Origin: Persicaria tinctoria
Lineage: Eukaryota; Streptophyta; Magnoliopsida; Caryophyllales; Polygonaceae
NCBI GenBank assembly: GCA_037127255.1
Contig: JBANSL010000017.1
Coordinates: 68,126,857 to 68,190,856 of the forward strand
Direction of reading: 5' to 3'
Length of the DNA stretch: 64,000 nucleotides
Part shown: piece by piece, positions 48,165 to 59,706 of the stretch
Layout: every line of letters begins with the position of its first letter
Numbering within the stretch: the first letter of the stretch is position 1
Position numbers and translations under genes: made by a program
Notes under the pieces: generated by a model
What the model saw: only the letters and a program-made list of their open reading frames with translations
Told to the model about the DNA's origin: nothing
Database searches by the model: none

Positions 48165-48540
48165 CTTTACGATCGATTGAGGTTTCACTACCACCAGCCC
48201 TGGAGCGCGCACTCTCTCGCTCTCTAGGGTTGAAGCTGTAAAATTAGGGCTTAGGAAATGAGGGTTTCTCACTACGCTTTTCCCTCTGCTCCGGTTTCTT
48301 CCCGCCTTGAGTCGATTTTTGTTTTTATTTCATTTATATACTTTACAATATTTTTATTTTTGGAGATAGCTGGTGTCTGATTTGTATCTTCCCCATTGGT
48401 CTGTACTGGGATAAGCCACTAGATTTTGGTAAACATTTGGACTTAACAAAAATATATGTTCATGATTTCATTGAAGTGTAATTGTTTTTCTAAAAAAAAT
48501 TAAAATTAAAATAATAACTTTAGCATATTTGAGCGTTGTA
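48165..48540 (-). promoter_or_regulatory. FEN1 5' flank
   Basis: 48165-48310 on the minus strand is pyrimidine/GC-richer and probably holds the leader and core promoter; no clear TATA box is seen. Beyond it the DNA is AT-rich. Confidence 0.4.
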
Positions 48541-48555
48541 AATGATTAATTGATT

Positions 48556-49724
48556 ACGCATAGGTTTCAGGTTTGTGTCATCTCTCCCAAGAAGGGAGTT
48601 TTGGCCAGCCGTCACCCTTGCTTTGGGCCCTTGCCTGGCGTCGTCGTCCGCTACGGCTTGTTGGGTTTGGTTGCTCCTGCAGCCACCCTACCAAATACAC
48701 TGCCTCTACCTGTCATACTCCCGGCTCACCACCGCCATTCAACACGCCTTCGCTTGCCGTCGTCGGTTGCTTGGTTCCCGACCTTGGTTTGTTCCGCTTG
48801 GCCCTCCGCCATCAGTTCACCCTCCTTAGCCACCATCCGTAGCCGTCGCTGTCCCCTTGGTCCCCGGAGTTCGCCGCCGTCGGTTTGTCCTCAACCGCTG
48901 TGACGACCTAGACTCCGTCCTCGGCCCCTCCCCCGGCTAACCCCCCTCTCGATTTCACCTTCGGCTTCGCCCTTGCTCCACCTGGCCTCCCACTGCCTCT
49001 TCTCCTTGGCCATCGGCAACTTCGACGCTAGCTTATTCCGCCTACCTCCGGTTTCGACGCTTTCGCCCTGTTTTCGGCTTCACCGACTCCGACATGGTTC
49101 CGCCGATGGCTTCATCTACTGGGGCTTGATTTACCATGTTAGCGTACCAATCTCAATTCGTTCTTCCACCTCGAAGCCTTTTTATTGTTGTTCTTTTTCT
49201 CTGCTTTGGCCCGTTTTCATTCGTCTCTGCTTTGACTACCCGATCTTGTTATCGTCCTGGAGGGTTTGAGATGGGTTTGAGTGTTTTTAAGGGACAATGG
49301 CTTGGCTTGGAGTCGGGCTTGCGGGTTTGTTGTGCAGTGCTATTCTTGTTGTGTTGCAGACTTCTTTGAGCGGTGTTTGATTTGTCATGTTCGATGACGT
49401 CGTGGATGTGCGTTGACATCTGATGACTCTTTGAGTCCATAATCTGAGGTGTCCGCTGATGTTCCCAGAGTTTTCTGTGTGCGTCGTCCCTTTGACTGAT
49501 CGTTTCGTTTCTCTTTGGCTTGTGATTTTCAGTGTAGGATGGCTTGTACGTTTTCTTTGTAATTTTATTTCTGTGATTTGCTTCTGTGATTTCCTTTCTG
49601 TCATTTGCTTCAGGTATTTTATTTCAGTTGTACATGATGGTTAGTCCATCTACCGGCTTGTCCGGTCTCTCGGTTTCTCTAGGCGTGTTTAGGGAACCGA
49701 ATTCTTATCTTGCTTCAAAAAAAA
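48556..49724 (+). mobile_element. Non-autonomous poly(A) retroposon, copy 1
   Basis: The unit ends in an A-run and is flanked by AATGATTAATTGATT (48541-48555) and AATGATTCATTGATT (49725-49739), a 15-bp duplication with one change. The first half is C-rich; the second is T/G-rich and closely related in order and sequence to 49976-51169 (shared GAGGGTTTGAGATGGGTTT-type words, GACGTCGTGGA, TTGTACATGATGGTTAGTCC, CGGTTTCTCTAGGC). No reverse transcriptase or long conserved frame is present. It must have been moved by a LINE machinery in trans. Confidence 0.85.
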
Positions 49725-49794
49725 AATGATTCATTGATTTAATTGATTCTTAAGGAGATGCTTATAGATTCTAAAACTAGTTCATAAGTCATAA

Positions 49795-49811
49795 CCCGTG
49801 TAATGCACGGG
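49795..49811 (-). other. Helitron 3' terminal hairpin
   Basis: CCCGTG and CACGGG form a 6-bp stem around a 5-nt loop, 14 nt inside the terminal CTAG. This is the termination signal of plant Helitrons. Confidence 0.8.
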
Positions 49812-49975
49812 ATATGTTAAAAGATTGGAATGAACAATTCAGTAAAATAAAATATGGAACCATAAAATATAAACAAAATCAAACGTTAATATTATAATGG
49901 ACTAAAAGGAAAAAATAAATAAAGTCATAAAGTTACATTGTTATGTAAAATTCAGAATAAAAAAAACTATAAAAA

Positions 49976-51169
49976 GCCACCTAAAAAAATGACCTAAACG
50001 CTCTGATTGAGCTGGTGAACATTGGCTTCCCGCCGTCGCCGTCCTATGCCTTACATGGCCTTTCCTTCACCAGGTTCCTCCATGGCTTCTTCTCCCCATC
50101 CATCGATTCCTCCCTATCCATCTATTCTCCAATAGCACGCGGCTCCCTGTCGTTACTCACCGCCTTACTTCGGGTCCGCCGCCTCCACCAACACCCTTGC
50201 TTCCGCCTTAATTTCGACCTTGGCTCACCATCGTCTCACCCCCCTACGTTCGATTTTCCCCCCATTGTTTAGCAGGGGTTTCGCTCATTTCGCCCCAAAA
50301 TCGGTGCCGCCATCCACCCTGTTTTGGGCTTCACTGGCTCCAACCTGGCCTTCGCCCACCGCCTCGCCGCCTCACCGCCTCTCCATACTTATAGTCGTGG
50401 TTCCGAGAGCCCTCCCCATCGGCCTAGATCCGTCCTCAAGCGCCGCCAGCGGGCCCTGTTTGTGCTGGGTGGAGTTGAACCCCTCTGTTAGTCGTCGTTG
50501 TTGTTGTTGTACCGCTAACTATCGACTTGTTAGAGAAAGAAAAAAAGATTTGTGAGCCTTATTGGTTCGGTTTCTAACCGCTCTCTGGTCTCTTAGCCTG
50601 TTTATTGTTGTTGCTTATTTATTCCAGTCTCGTCTTACATGTTTCCTCTATTTTGGTTTCCGTTGTGGTAGCCTTTACAATCTTGTTATCATCCTTGAGG
50701 GTGTGAGATGGGTTTTTGAGATTTGTTTTGACAATGGTATGGCTAGAGTTTTGGTCTGCGGGTTGGTGTACTTTGCTTTTCTTACTGTGGTACAAGTTTC
50801 ATGTGAACGGTGACTGGTTTGCCGAGCTTGTAGACGTCGTGGAAATGCGATGATGCATGTTGATTCTGTTTAGAGTCCATGTTGAGGTGTCAGCTAGTGA
50901 TCCCCATAGTTCTCTGTGTGCGTCTTCCGTTTTTCTGGTCGGTCGTTGGTTCTGCTTGCTTGTTTACAGTGTTGATGCCTTGATGGCTTGTACTTTATTT
51001 TTTCTTTTTCAATTCCGTCATTTGCTTCTTGTCATTTCCTTTCAGTCATTTGTTTCTGTTATTTGCTTCAGGTTGTACATGATGGTTAGTCCATCTCCCA
51101 GCTTGACCGGGCTCTCGGTTTCTCTAGGCCTGCCTAGAGAATCGAATTTCTTTCCTTATATAAAAAAAA
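49976..51169 (+). mobile_element. Non-autonomous poly(A) retroposon, copy 2
   Basis: It lies within the Helitron and is flanked by its own 21-bp duplication (49954-49974 and 51170-51190) with a single A/G difference. The 5' half is C-rich (CCGCCGTCGCCGTCC), the 3' half T/G-rich and alignable with copy 1, ending CTTATAT plus A's. No coding capacity is convincing. The independent duplication shows a separate insertion event from copy 1. Confidence 0.85.
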
Positions 51170-51371
51170 AGAATAAAAAAAACTGTAAAATAATTAAACT
51201 TGTAGAATGAGTCTTGAATGCAATGATATGAGTCCACTCATGAAAAAATCCAACAATGAAAAACCCTGCTAAAAAACAACAACAACAACGTTACAACAGA
51301 TTAGATATAACAAACAAATAACAATTAATAATAGAGAAAGATGAGGATAAAGGAAGAAAAGAACTACCAGC

Positions 51372-54300
51372 TTAGTGTAAATTATGAAAAACTTCTTTGT
51401 AGACAATATTAGTTGTTGCGTTTATGGATTGCCCATCTTTGTCACAAATTAAAATCTTCAACCCCTTTCTTGATGTCACTCTGGATATTGCAACATAGAG
51501 TTGACCATGTGTAAAAACAGGGCGTGGAAGATATAATCCGACATACGAAAGTGATTACCCTTGGCTCTTGTTGATTGTCATGGCAAAGCACACAAGAACC
51601 GGAAATTGCCTTCTTCTAAGCTTGAAAGGCAAATGAGTGTTTGAAGAAGTAAGTACCATGCGAGGAATAAAAAATAGTCGACCAATATTGCTACCTGAAA
51701 TGATCTTTGCTTGAATAATGTGCTTTTCGAGCCAGGTGGTTATAAGCCTAGTACCATTACACAGATCAGCCGACTGGTCAATATTTCTAAGCAACATGAT
51801 GGGAACACCGACCTTAAGCTTTAAACTGTGATTCGGGAGACCAGAACATTTGATACTATTCAAGTAATCGGGGGGATAATCATCACCACGTAGACTTGCA
51901 TCAGATTTGCAAATAGAATCTGAGCTAAGATACTCCTTTTGTTCACCCGACATGATAGATAACAAATAGTCATTCACCTGGTCAACAATATCATGATTCA
52001 TGAGTGGGGGCAAGAATAGCACATTCTTGGAAGTATTCATCACTTGACAAATTCAGCATGAGTGAAGGGTAAGTAGATTCCACAATCGATATAATAGGAT
52101 CAGTGACAGTTGATATAAGCAGATTAGGTGGAATTTCAATTGATACTTGTCCGTCATTAGGAATACTTGTGGTACCATCTCCAACGCTCAATATCCATTC
52201 TGCAAAGGTCCTGAGTTGCTCCTGAGCAATAGATGAACTACCATGACGAAGTCTCATGTTTCTGGTCAATTTCAAGACTCTGCAAGAATTCCACAAATAA
52301 GAAGAATTTATGGATGAAGAGACAATATCTTCTCTGGTAATCACTGGCAAAATTTGGCGGAAATCACCACCAAATACAACTACCTTTTCCCCAAATGGTT
52401 GGTCTAGACTTTGACCATTATGGAATCTGTGAATATCTCGGAAGGTGTTATCAAGTGCTTCAAAGCAATATTTACTAACCATTGGTGCTTTTCATCCCAA
52501 ATTATAAGGTTCGCTTGTACAATAAGTTCTAGGGGTGGGCGCGGGACGGGATGAGGGTCGTCCCGCGTCCCGTCCCACGTAATTTTTGCGGGACGGGACC
52601 GGGACGGGATTCACTAGTTTTTTTTCAATCCCGCGCGGGCCTTATCCCTCACGGGACGGGACGGGACCGGGACGGGACGGGCCTTGTCCCTCAAATAATA
52701 AACATTATAAAAAAAATCTAAAACTCTTATATATTTTGCGCTTTTTTAAGGCGTAACACATATATATTTATAATATTTTACAATTTTCCATATATACACA
52801 TATATTGTACATAAAATTACACATTTACACATAATACAAAAAAAATATACGATATATTTATATGTAACAGTGTGCATATATATAGACATGCACACACTGC
52901 ATGTGTTCATGTATACACAGTGTGCATATAGGCGCACACTGTGTTCATATATTGAACATATACATTAATGTATATAACTGTGTATATATATTTATTTATA
53001 TATTGTATACTTTATATAAATATATATATATATAATAATATAATATGCGGGACGGGACGGGATTTGCGGGATAAGGAATCCTCGTCCCGCGTCCCGTCCC
53101 GCGTAATTTTTGCGGGATGGGACCGGGACGGGATTCAATATTTTTTTTCCAAATCTCGCCGGGCCCGGGACGGGATCGGGACGGGACCGGGACGGGCCCG
53201 GAATTTGCGGGATTTGTGCCCACCCCTAATAAGTTCAGCCAATTGACTACCTGTAAAGAGAGAAAGACATTTGTTAGTATGTCCTATTATTAAAATGATA
53301 GGATAATATCAAAAAGATACAATGGGTAGAAAAAATGTTAGTAATGTAGAAATGAGCACAAGAATGAAACATAAACACATGGATATAGAAAGTTGTGTAA
53401 CGATACATGTTTGATGAAAAAAAAAATCAATGATAATCTGGTAGAGGAAACACTTAATTAATAATATAAGTAAATGCACCCAAACAAAATAATATAAGTA
53501 AATTTATACATGCATTGGTTATTGGATTATGGTATCTAAGTAAGAAAAATAGCAATATATAAGTATCTTAGCAGTCACCTTGTTTTATTGCACATGTTGA
53601 AGTCTCATCGATAATTATTGGTATTGCAAATCGAGAATGCGTTGTCCTGCCACCGGGTAGTAAAAGTGAAGCAATCCCGCTCGAAGCAACTGCAAGAACA
53701 ATTTCACCTTTAGAATGTAGTGCAGCACATAGCGATCTCCATATGAACGTTTTTCCAGTGCCCCCATATCCATAAACAAAGAATACACATCCTGCACCGC
53801 TATCAACTGCATGCATAATTTTGTTATAAACAGATCTTTGTTCTTCCGTGAAACTTGAGATGAGCCTAATATGCTCATCATGTTGCAACGATCTGTTATA
53901 ACGAAGTTCCTCCTGGATTAGTTTGTTATTCCCTTCTAATATGGAAATTTTATCAAGTAAAGGCATGTCAGGATAACGTCTAAGACTACTTCCATTGCGC
54001 TGCAACAACTTTTCAATCTCTGCCAGTGCATAATCCTTGATTTGACCATCACTTAGCTGCAAATCTAGTTAATGAAATCTAGTTAAATATGTAGTTTTAC
54101 AATATATTATATGTAATTACACCAGCACTAAACAAATGAACATGAAAATATCACAATTTTGTAGACATATAGAATGTAAAGTAAAGAATATAAATATGTG
54201 AAAAGATAATTTAAAGAGAAAAACAGTAAAATACACCATCATTAAACGAATGAACATGAAAATATCACAATTTTTTAGACATATAGCTAGAATGTAAAGT

Positions 54301-54990
54301 AAAGAATTTAAAGATGTTAAAAGCTTAAAGGGAAAAAACATTAAAAAAAATACCATTAAGTTGAAGCAATCTCCTTTGCCTAGCAAGAATATCATCCGAT
54401 AAGATAGTCCATGTATTGTCCCACACATACTCTGGTCTAGATAGAGTACCGGACAACAACAACATAGCAAAAAGACTTCGAACATAATGAGCAGATCCCC
54501 AAACACCAGCCTCCCTTATACCATCAATATATTCCTTCTCATCATCTAGCAATCCTAAGGAATAACATGCTTCTTTAAAAGTTGGATAAGCTACACCATC
54601 GACGGTGCAAATATCCATATAAGATTTTGGACCCTTCACCTGATTAAGCAAAATGCGTAGATAGTACAACTCACCGCAACCCGGAGGCACGTGGTACAGT
54701 CTTCCAATAGAGAGACAATCGTTCTTTCGTGGAGACCACTCTTTCTATTTTTGCTTCCATACAAACTCGGTTGGGATTTCAGCATATGTTAACTGGCGCG
54801 CTTCGTGGTACTTTTGATTACACTCCATCCAAGCCAAGAACATGGAGTTATCAATGCCATCCTTATCCATGACATCATCAATAGGATCATTATGAGAGAA
54901 AATAACACTCTGCTCATCGGGGAGATGAAAACATAATCTTTCAGAGGTGTCCTATAATGGATGGGAAAATAGAACAAACAAATTGTTATC
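51372..54990 (-). pseudogene. Helitron PIF1-type helicase, disrupted
   Basis: The minus strand gives a nearly complete helicase in pieces. N-terminal side (54990-54350): ERLCFHLPDEQSVIFSHND, SMFLAWMECNQKYHEARQ and HVPPGCGELYYLRILLNQVK. Then Walker A VYGYGGTGKTFIW with FTEEQRSVYNKIM (53568-54062). Then VVVFGGDFRQILPV (51991-52482) and GVPIMLLRNIDQSADLCNGT, ending with YLPRPVFTHGQLYVAISRVT before a stop at 51374. Lesions: a TAG in the segment before KEWSPRKN (about 54748), a 2-nt gain at about 52488 in the DEAPM motif II region, a small shift near 52005-52020, CAA to TAA after INKSQG (about 51553), and a hAT insertion at 52530-53228. The upstream Rep nuclease domain is not found. Confidence 0.88.
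52530..53228. mobile_element. hAT-type non-autonomous element with GGGAC-rich ends
   Basis: Perfect inverted ends TAGGGGTGGGC and GCCCACCCCTA and an exact 8-bp duplication ATAAGTTC (52522-52529, 53229-53236) define a 699-bp hAT-type element. Both ends are dense in GGGACGGGA words, and the centre is AT-rich with ATATATACACA-like runs. Removing it with one duplication copy rejoins the helicase coding sequence SQLAELIVQANLIIWDE. Confidence 0.92.
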
Positions 54991-56182
54991 TTCAAATGAT
55001 TTGATTACGGTTGACATGGTGTTTGCATAAGGACTCCACAACGTGCACATGAGAACCTTACCACTATTTATATAATTAATATAAATAAAATAAAACACCC
55101 GATTTATATGTAAGTAAGAGAAGAATAATGTAATCCGTACAATACAAAAAAAAAATATTTAAAAAATGTGTTTAAAAGGAACCTTAAATCATGAAGATGG
55201 AACTCAAGTATATTGGTTCTTGGCTTATTTCTTGGAACAACGTTGTGAACATCATCCATAGTAGAGAGCAACCCAATTACATCTAATACAACATAGAAAA
55301 TAAAAATAAATATCAAAATTAACATATAGACAAATAAAGAGATATACGTACCAGTTGAATTTATATGTGTATGTATAATGACGATAGAAATAAATAAAAT
55401 ACTAACCTACTAAATATTTTTCAGGATGAATGCTTTTTTCAATCGTTTCAAAATCAACGAAACGATATAGAGGGATCAAATTAGATAGCATATCATCCCA
55501 CTTTGTAACTAAAGTAGCCAATACAAAGTATATCTTATACTCCCTCCGTCCAAGAATAGATGGCCTTTTAGGCCTCGAAATTTTGTCGGAAATACATGGA
55601 CTTTTAGATGTTTAGGTAGTAATTATTACCTCTAAAGTACATTTTTTTTTACTTTATTACCTCTAAAGTACATGTTAAGTTTTTAGATGTGTAGGTAGTA
55701 ATTAAGAGGTAAAATAGGTTTCTTAATTCGCGTGCAAGAGCCTAAAAGGCGATGTATTTTTGGACGGAGGGAGTATTTATGTTGCGTGGCCAAAAAGTTT
55801 TTCACCGAGTTGGTAGCAACGAAAAAATGTTTAACGATGTAATATCCCCCCACCTCGAGAGATATTGGAAAGTCATCTAGTAAAGTATTCTTCAACGTTG
55901 CTTGTATTGTATCCCCTGCGAAATGTTCATAAAAAAAGATATAATATTTGTACTTTAAAATATATAAAAGAAATAATGGGAAAAAAAAGTAGTTATGGTG
56001 GTTGTATATAAAGTAAAAAAATTGAAGATACAATACCTTCTCATCTTTGAAAATCATCTCCAAATTTGATTTTGATTCCAACGTAGATTGTCGGACACTC
56101 CACAACTGAATGATCCGTATGCAAATTTCCCAATCATCTTTGATAGGAGTGATATCTTGGATAAAAGTAAAGGAACCGACCA
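54952..56182 (-). pseudogene. Helitron RPA1-like OB-fold gene, disrupted
   Basis: It starts MVGSFTFIQDITPIKDDW at 56182 on the minus strand. Exon 1 runs to 56036 (SNLEMIFKDEK). Exon 2 (about 55919 downward) gives DTIQATLKNTLLDDFPI, SLEVGGYYIVKHFFVATNS and, across the MITE at 55540-55773, HKYKIYFVLATLVTKWDD. Later exons give DVIGLLSTMDDVHNVVPRNK (about 55280) and GKVLMCTLWSPYANTMSTV (about 55050). This is the plant DUF223/RPA70 single-strand-binding family often carried by Helitrons. Directly after LFVLFSHPL a TAG (54954-54952) follows and the reading passes into helicase sequence, so the RPA C-terminus and the Rep domain appear to have been deleted together. Confidence 0.82.
55540..55773. mobile_element. 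Stowaway-like MITE in the RPA-like exon
   Basis: The ends CTCCCTCCGTCC and GGACGGAGGGAG are perfect inverted repeats flanked by TA (55538-55539, 55774-55775). It is 234 bp. Dropping the element and one TA restores the codon series for HKYKIYFVLAT on the minus strand. Confidence 0.92.
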
Positions 56183-56241
56183 TCTTAAATCTATAAAGAA
56201 AATTAGAAAAGAAAAATCGAGTGAGATAAATAGACAATTCA

Positions 56242-58125
56242 GATCTTAGTAGTTGTTTAAATATTACGAACGAGAACTCGTTGGAAAAATACCTCGGATG
56301 TCCGATTATTAATGGTAGAGTAAACAAACACACTTTTGAAGACATCGTTTGTAAATCTAAAGAACAACTAAGTAAATGGCGAGCCAATGCTTTATCACAA
56401 CAGGGGCGTGCAATCCTAATTAATACAAACTTATCAGCAAAACCGCTTTATACAATGCAAAATTTTCTGTTACCTTCTTCGATACATAAAGAACTAGATC
56501 AGATTAATAGGATGTTCTTCTGGAATAAAGATCTTCAACACCGTCCGCTTATTAGCTGGGATCGGATATGTAGACCGAAAAAATGTGGGGGACTAGGACT
56601 TAGGAAATCAAAAGAGATGAACAAAGCCCTTCAAATGAAACTATTATGGAAAATATTGGCAGAACCCAATAATGTCTGGGTTACTTTAATCAAACACAAG
56701 TATCTTCGTTCAGCTAACATCCTTGAATACAAACAAAGAGGTGACTCCTCATGGCAATGGGACAAACTGACAACTCTCATTGACAAGGGCTAATTTGGTC
56801 AGTTGGAAATGGGACCACTATAAAATTCTGGACGGATAATTGGATAACAACTTCCTCTCTACAAGCTAGGAAAGATTGCCCCCAAATTAATAACATAGAG
56901 GATATTGTTAGTGACTACATTTTGGGTGGAAGGAAAAACTTAACAATGTGTTACCTATTGACATAGTCAAAGAAATCCTGGACATTCCACTTCCCGTTTC
57001 TCCCATTGAGGATCGGTTGTATTGGTGGCCTGATAGAGCGGGTTGGTTCACCACTTCGAGTGCATACAAATTAATCACAACCCAATCCTCTCTAAACTTA
57101 GACAATAACGCCTGGATTTAGAATTTGGATGCTCCACCGAATGTCAAAAATTTCTTATGGAAAGTCTGCCAGAATGGTCTCTCGACTTCTTCTAGGCTTG
57201 CCCAACGAGGGACCTCTGTTCCTTCCACTTGTTGCCTGTGCAACGGCGTGGTAGAAGATGACGTTCACTTCTTGTCTGAATGCCCATATGTGCGCTCTCT
57301 CTTCCGTCTCCCTACACACATAAACTCAACAATATCCAGTATGACAAATCAATCACGAGATGTAAAACCTATCATGTCTTTCATTGGAAACAACCTTACC
57401 TCCATTGCCAAGGTGGAACTTGCTTTCTCTTGGTGGATGGCTTGGTACATTCGGAACCAATATTTATTCAGGCAGGTTTCCATCCCGCATAGTGATTGTT
57501 CTTTACGCACTATTAAAACTCATAAGGAGAATTGGGGTAAGACTTCTCGATTTAAGTGCAATTTTGATGAGGACCCCCCCCCCCTACATAAACAAAACCC
57601 CAATCACACAAGGAAGAAAAAGAAGTGTGGTAACATTACATGGCGCAAACCCCCTATGGGAACCCTCAAGCTAAATTTTGATGGATCCACGATTACAAAT
57701 AGTGACAGCTCGGCGGGAGCCATAATCCGAGACTGGGAAGGACGACCGATACACATATGTTTTAAGAAATTTGGTAAACAAAGTCCACTGAAAGCGGAAG
57801 CCCTTGCTCTTAAGTTGGGAATCCAACAGGCGCTACAACTCCGTATCGACAAAATCCACATTGAAGGTGATTTCATTATAATCATAAACCACCTGAACAA
57901 AAAATCCAAATGTCCTTGGGAAGTTGAACTGATCTTGTCAGATATTGAACTCTTATTATCGACTATGAAAGAAGTTTCTTTCTTTCATGTTCCCCGGTTA
58001 GGCAATAGAGTGGCGGATAAGGTTGCACACCTTTGCCACTCTGCCTGGGGTGCCGATATTTACAACGATTTTGGTCTTTTAGATCTCATCCGTAAGGATG
58101 CTGCCGGGTAGAGCTTGCTCGAAAA
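56242..58125 (+). mobile_element. 5'-truncated LINE with zf-RVT and RNase H
   Basis: It is flanked by the 14-bp repeat AAATAGACAATTCA (56228-56241 and 58126-58139) and ends in a short A-run. From 56281 the frame encodes the RT thumb (YLGCPIINGRVNKHTF, KAPLQ-like LQMKLLWKILAEPN), then after frameshifts the zf-RVT (NVKNFLWKVCQNGLSTSSRL, CCLCNGVVEDDVHFLSECPY), then a type I RNase H (57640-58060) with LKLNFDGS, LKAEALALKLG, HIEGD and RVADKVAH, whose acidic catalytic residues are all present. A 1-nt loss near 56793 and a TGG to TAG at 57119 break the frame. Endonuclease and catalytic RT are lost by 5' truncation. It inserted upstream of the RPA-like start. Confidence 0.9.
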
Positions 58126-58139
58126 AAATAGACAATTCA

Positions 58140-58904
58140 AAGAGGAATCTTTATATAAACATAATCGGTGTGAATTACATGAAAATCAACCGAAGTTGGA
58201 GATGAAATGTCCCATTGAATGATATGGTTTATATATAAAGGAAAAACACACATTATTGTAAAAAAAAAGGATTAAGGTGATATGATATGTATGATTTGAT
58301 TTGGTAAAAAAAAAAGGGAAGAATATATATACAATGTGATATTGTGATTTGACATGGAAAAAAAGGGGGAAGAAGATATTCTAGAAAAGATACAACGAAT
58401 ATATTATAATATATAAGATATATGAAAGTTTGCAGTGCCGTAAATATATTATAATGAGTAGAATAATTATTTACCATAAATAGGTAAAATTATTCATGTA
58501 ATCATACAAGACATTCAGATATATGGCAATAAACAACAAAATATAATAATTTAATTATGAAAAGAAATAAAGGAAAAATAGTTGGAAAAAAATTTGACAC
58601 GTGGCACACTATTATTAAGAGTTAAAAAAGGTGGGAAAAAATACAAGGAGAGCGTGACACGTGTCCTAAATAGCTTCTACTTTAGTATTGTGTAAGATGA
58701 TATCTAAATGAAGGACAAGTAATGTAATCCTAATTGACATAAAATCACGTATAATATGTGATGTGGATTCCCAAATGAATGAAGAGTTAGAGTTGAATAG
58801 TTGAAACTGGTAAAGAGTTTAATGAGACTAGCGTGACTGTGTGAGTACATGTATGAGCGTTGTAAATGATTCTATCCTCGTCATCCTCTCTATAGAATTA
58901 AGGC
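58140..58904. other. Helitron 5' end region and flank
   Basis: 58140-58697 is the minus-strand Helitron leader; ACACGTG words occur at about 58598 and 58658. From 58698 on, host DNA without a gene. Confidence 0.5.
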
Positions 58905-59706
58905 TGCACTCATCAAAGGTCCGATTAGGGTCGTAGTGGTCAATTAGTCCGGTTTAAACACAAGGATCTAGATCGATCCTAAACAGAAAACCGAAAACAA
59001 TGAAGGAGCGAGGACACACGATATGATTACGAGGTTCGAGCTAATCCCTACGTCCCCGGCTCTAGATGTCATCCAATATGCTCTAACATGGAAAACGAGA
59101 AACATACAAGAGAATCCTAAGAGGGCACTACTAAATTGAAATGTAAAGCGGAGAATGAATAAAAGCTAAGTAGCATGGAACATAAGAGGAAAAACAGAAG
59201 GGAATGAAAACCCCATGAAACGAGGCTGCGATGATTAGCAAGAGACGCTCAAACAGCGACTGCGTCATAGCAGTGAAGCTTGAAGAGTTCTCGGTGGTCG
59301 TTGATTCCTTTTTGCTCTACTTCTCTTCTTCATCTCAGCTCTTCTTCTCTTCTTCATCTCAGTTCTCTACACCTCGGAATCTCCTTCTCGTTCTTCCTCC
59401 GCTCGAGTCTGGCTCTACTCCTTCAATGAAGCCCAAAACCCTAGCCAAATCTCCTGTTTCTCAGCCATGGGAGAGAAGCTCTCAGGCTCCTTTTGGAGCG
59501 GCCCTACAGTACCCGACTTAAGCTTAGGGTTAGCAGTACAAAGGCTTATAAAAGGTTGATGGAGGCTCCAACGATAGGAAATCTAGACGTTGGACAAGGC
59601 ATGGACTTGGGCCTAAAGGCCCAATTTATAAACCTATCCAAACTAACAATCCAACCAAACCCCTAATACACCAAGTCCTAGTAAACTAGAGTTACAATTC
59701 TCAACA
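58905..59706 (-). mobile_element. Probable LTR of a copia-like element
   Basis: On the minus strand it begins TGTTGAGAATTGTAAC just after a purine-rich AAGAGGGCAAT, the usual arrangement of polypurine tract and 3' LTR. The other end is near TGCACTC on the plus strand, so the unit runs TG...CA for about 800 bp. A 24-bp CTTCTTCATCTCAG-type unit is repeated at about 59320-59365. No partner LTR is in the window. Confidence 0.5.

Larger units (their letters stand above)
49777..58697 (-). mobile_element. Degraded Helitron with nested insertions
   Basis: Read on the minus strand, the element starts with TC (TCTTACACAATACTAAAG, 58697 downward) and ends with CTAG at 49780-49777. A 6-bp-stem hairpin lies 14 nt before the end. 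Host A precedes and T follows, the usual Helitron target, and no duplication is present. Inside are an RPA-like OB-fold gene and a PIF1-type helicase gene, the usual Helitron cargo. Four later insertions sit within it: 49976-51169, 52530-53228, 55540-55773 and 56242-58125. Without them it would be about 4.9 kb. The rolling-circle Rep domain is missing, so it cannot move itself. Confidence 0.8.

Noticed and set aside
48550..49269. Open frames of 84-117 codons in the C-rich half of retroposon copy 1
   Set aside because: Several overlapping frames are open at once, a product of C-rich composition, and the frames are not kept in copy 2.
53568..54506. Alternative minus-strand frames overlapping the helicase
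   Set aside because: Frame shadows of the helicase exons and AT-rich introns; the helicase frame carries the Walker A motif.
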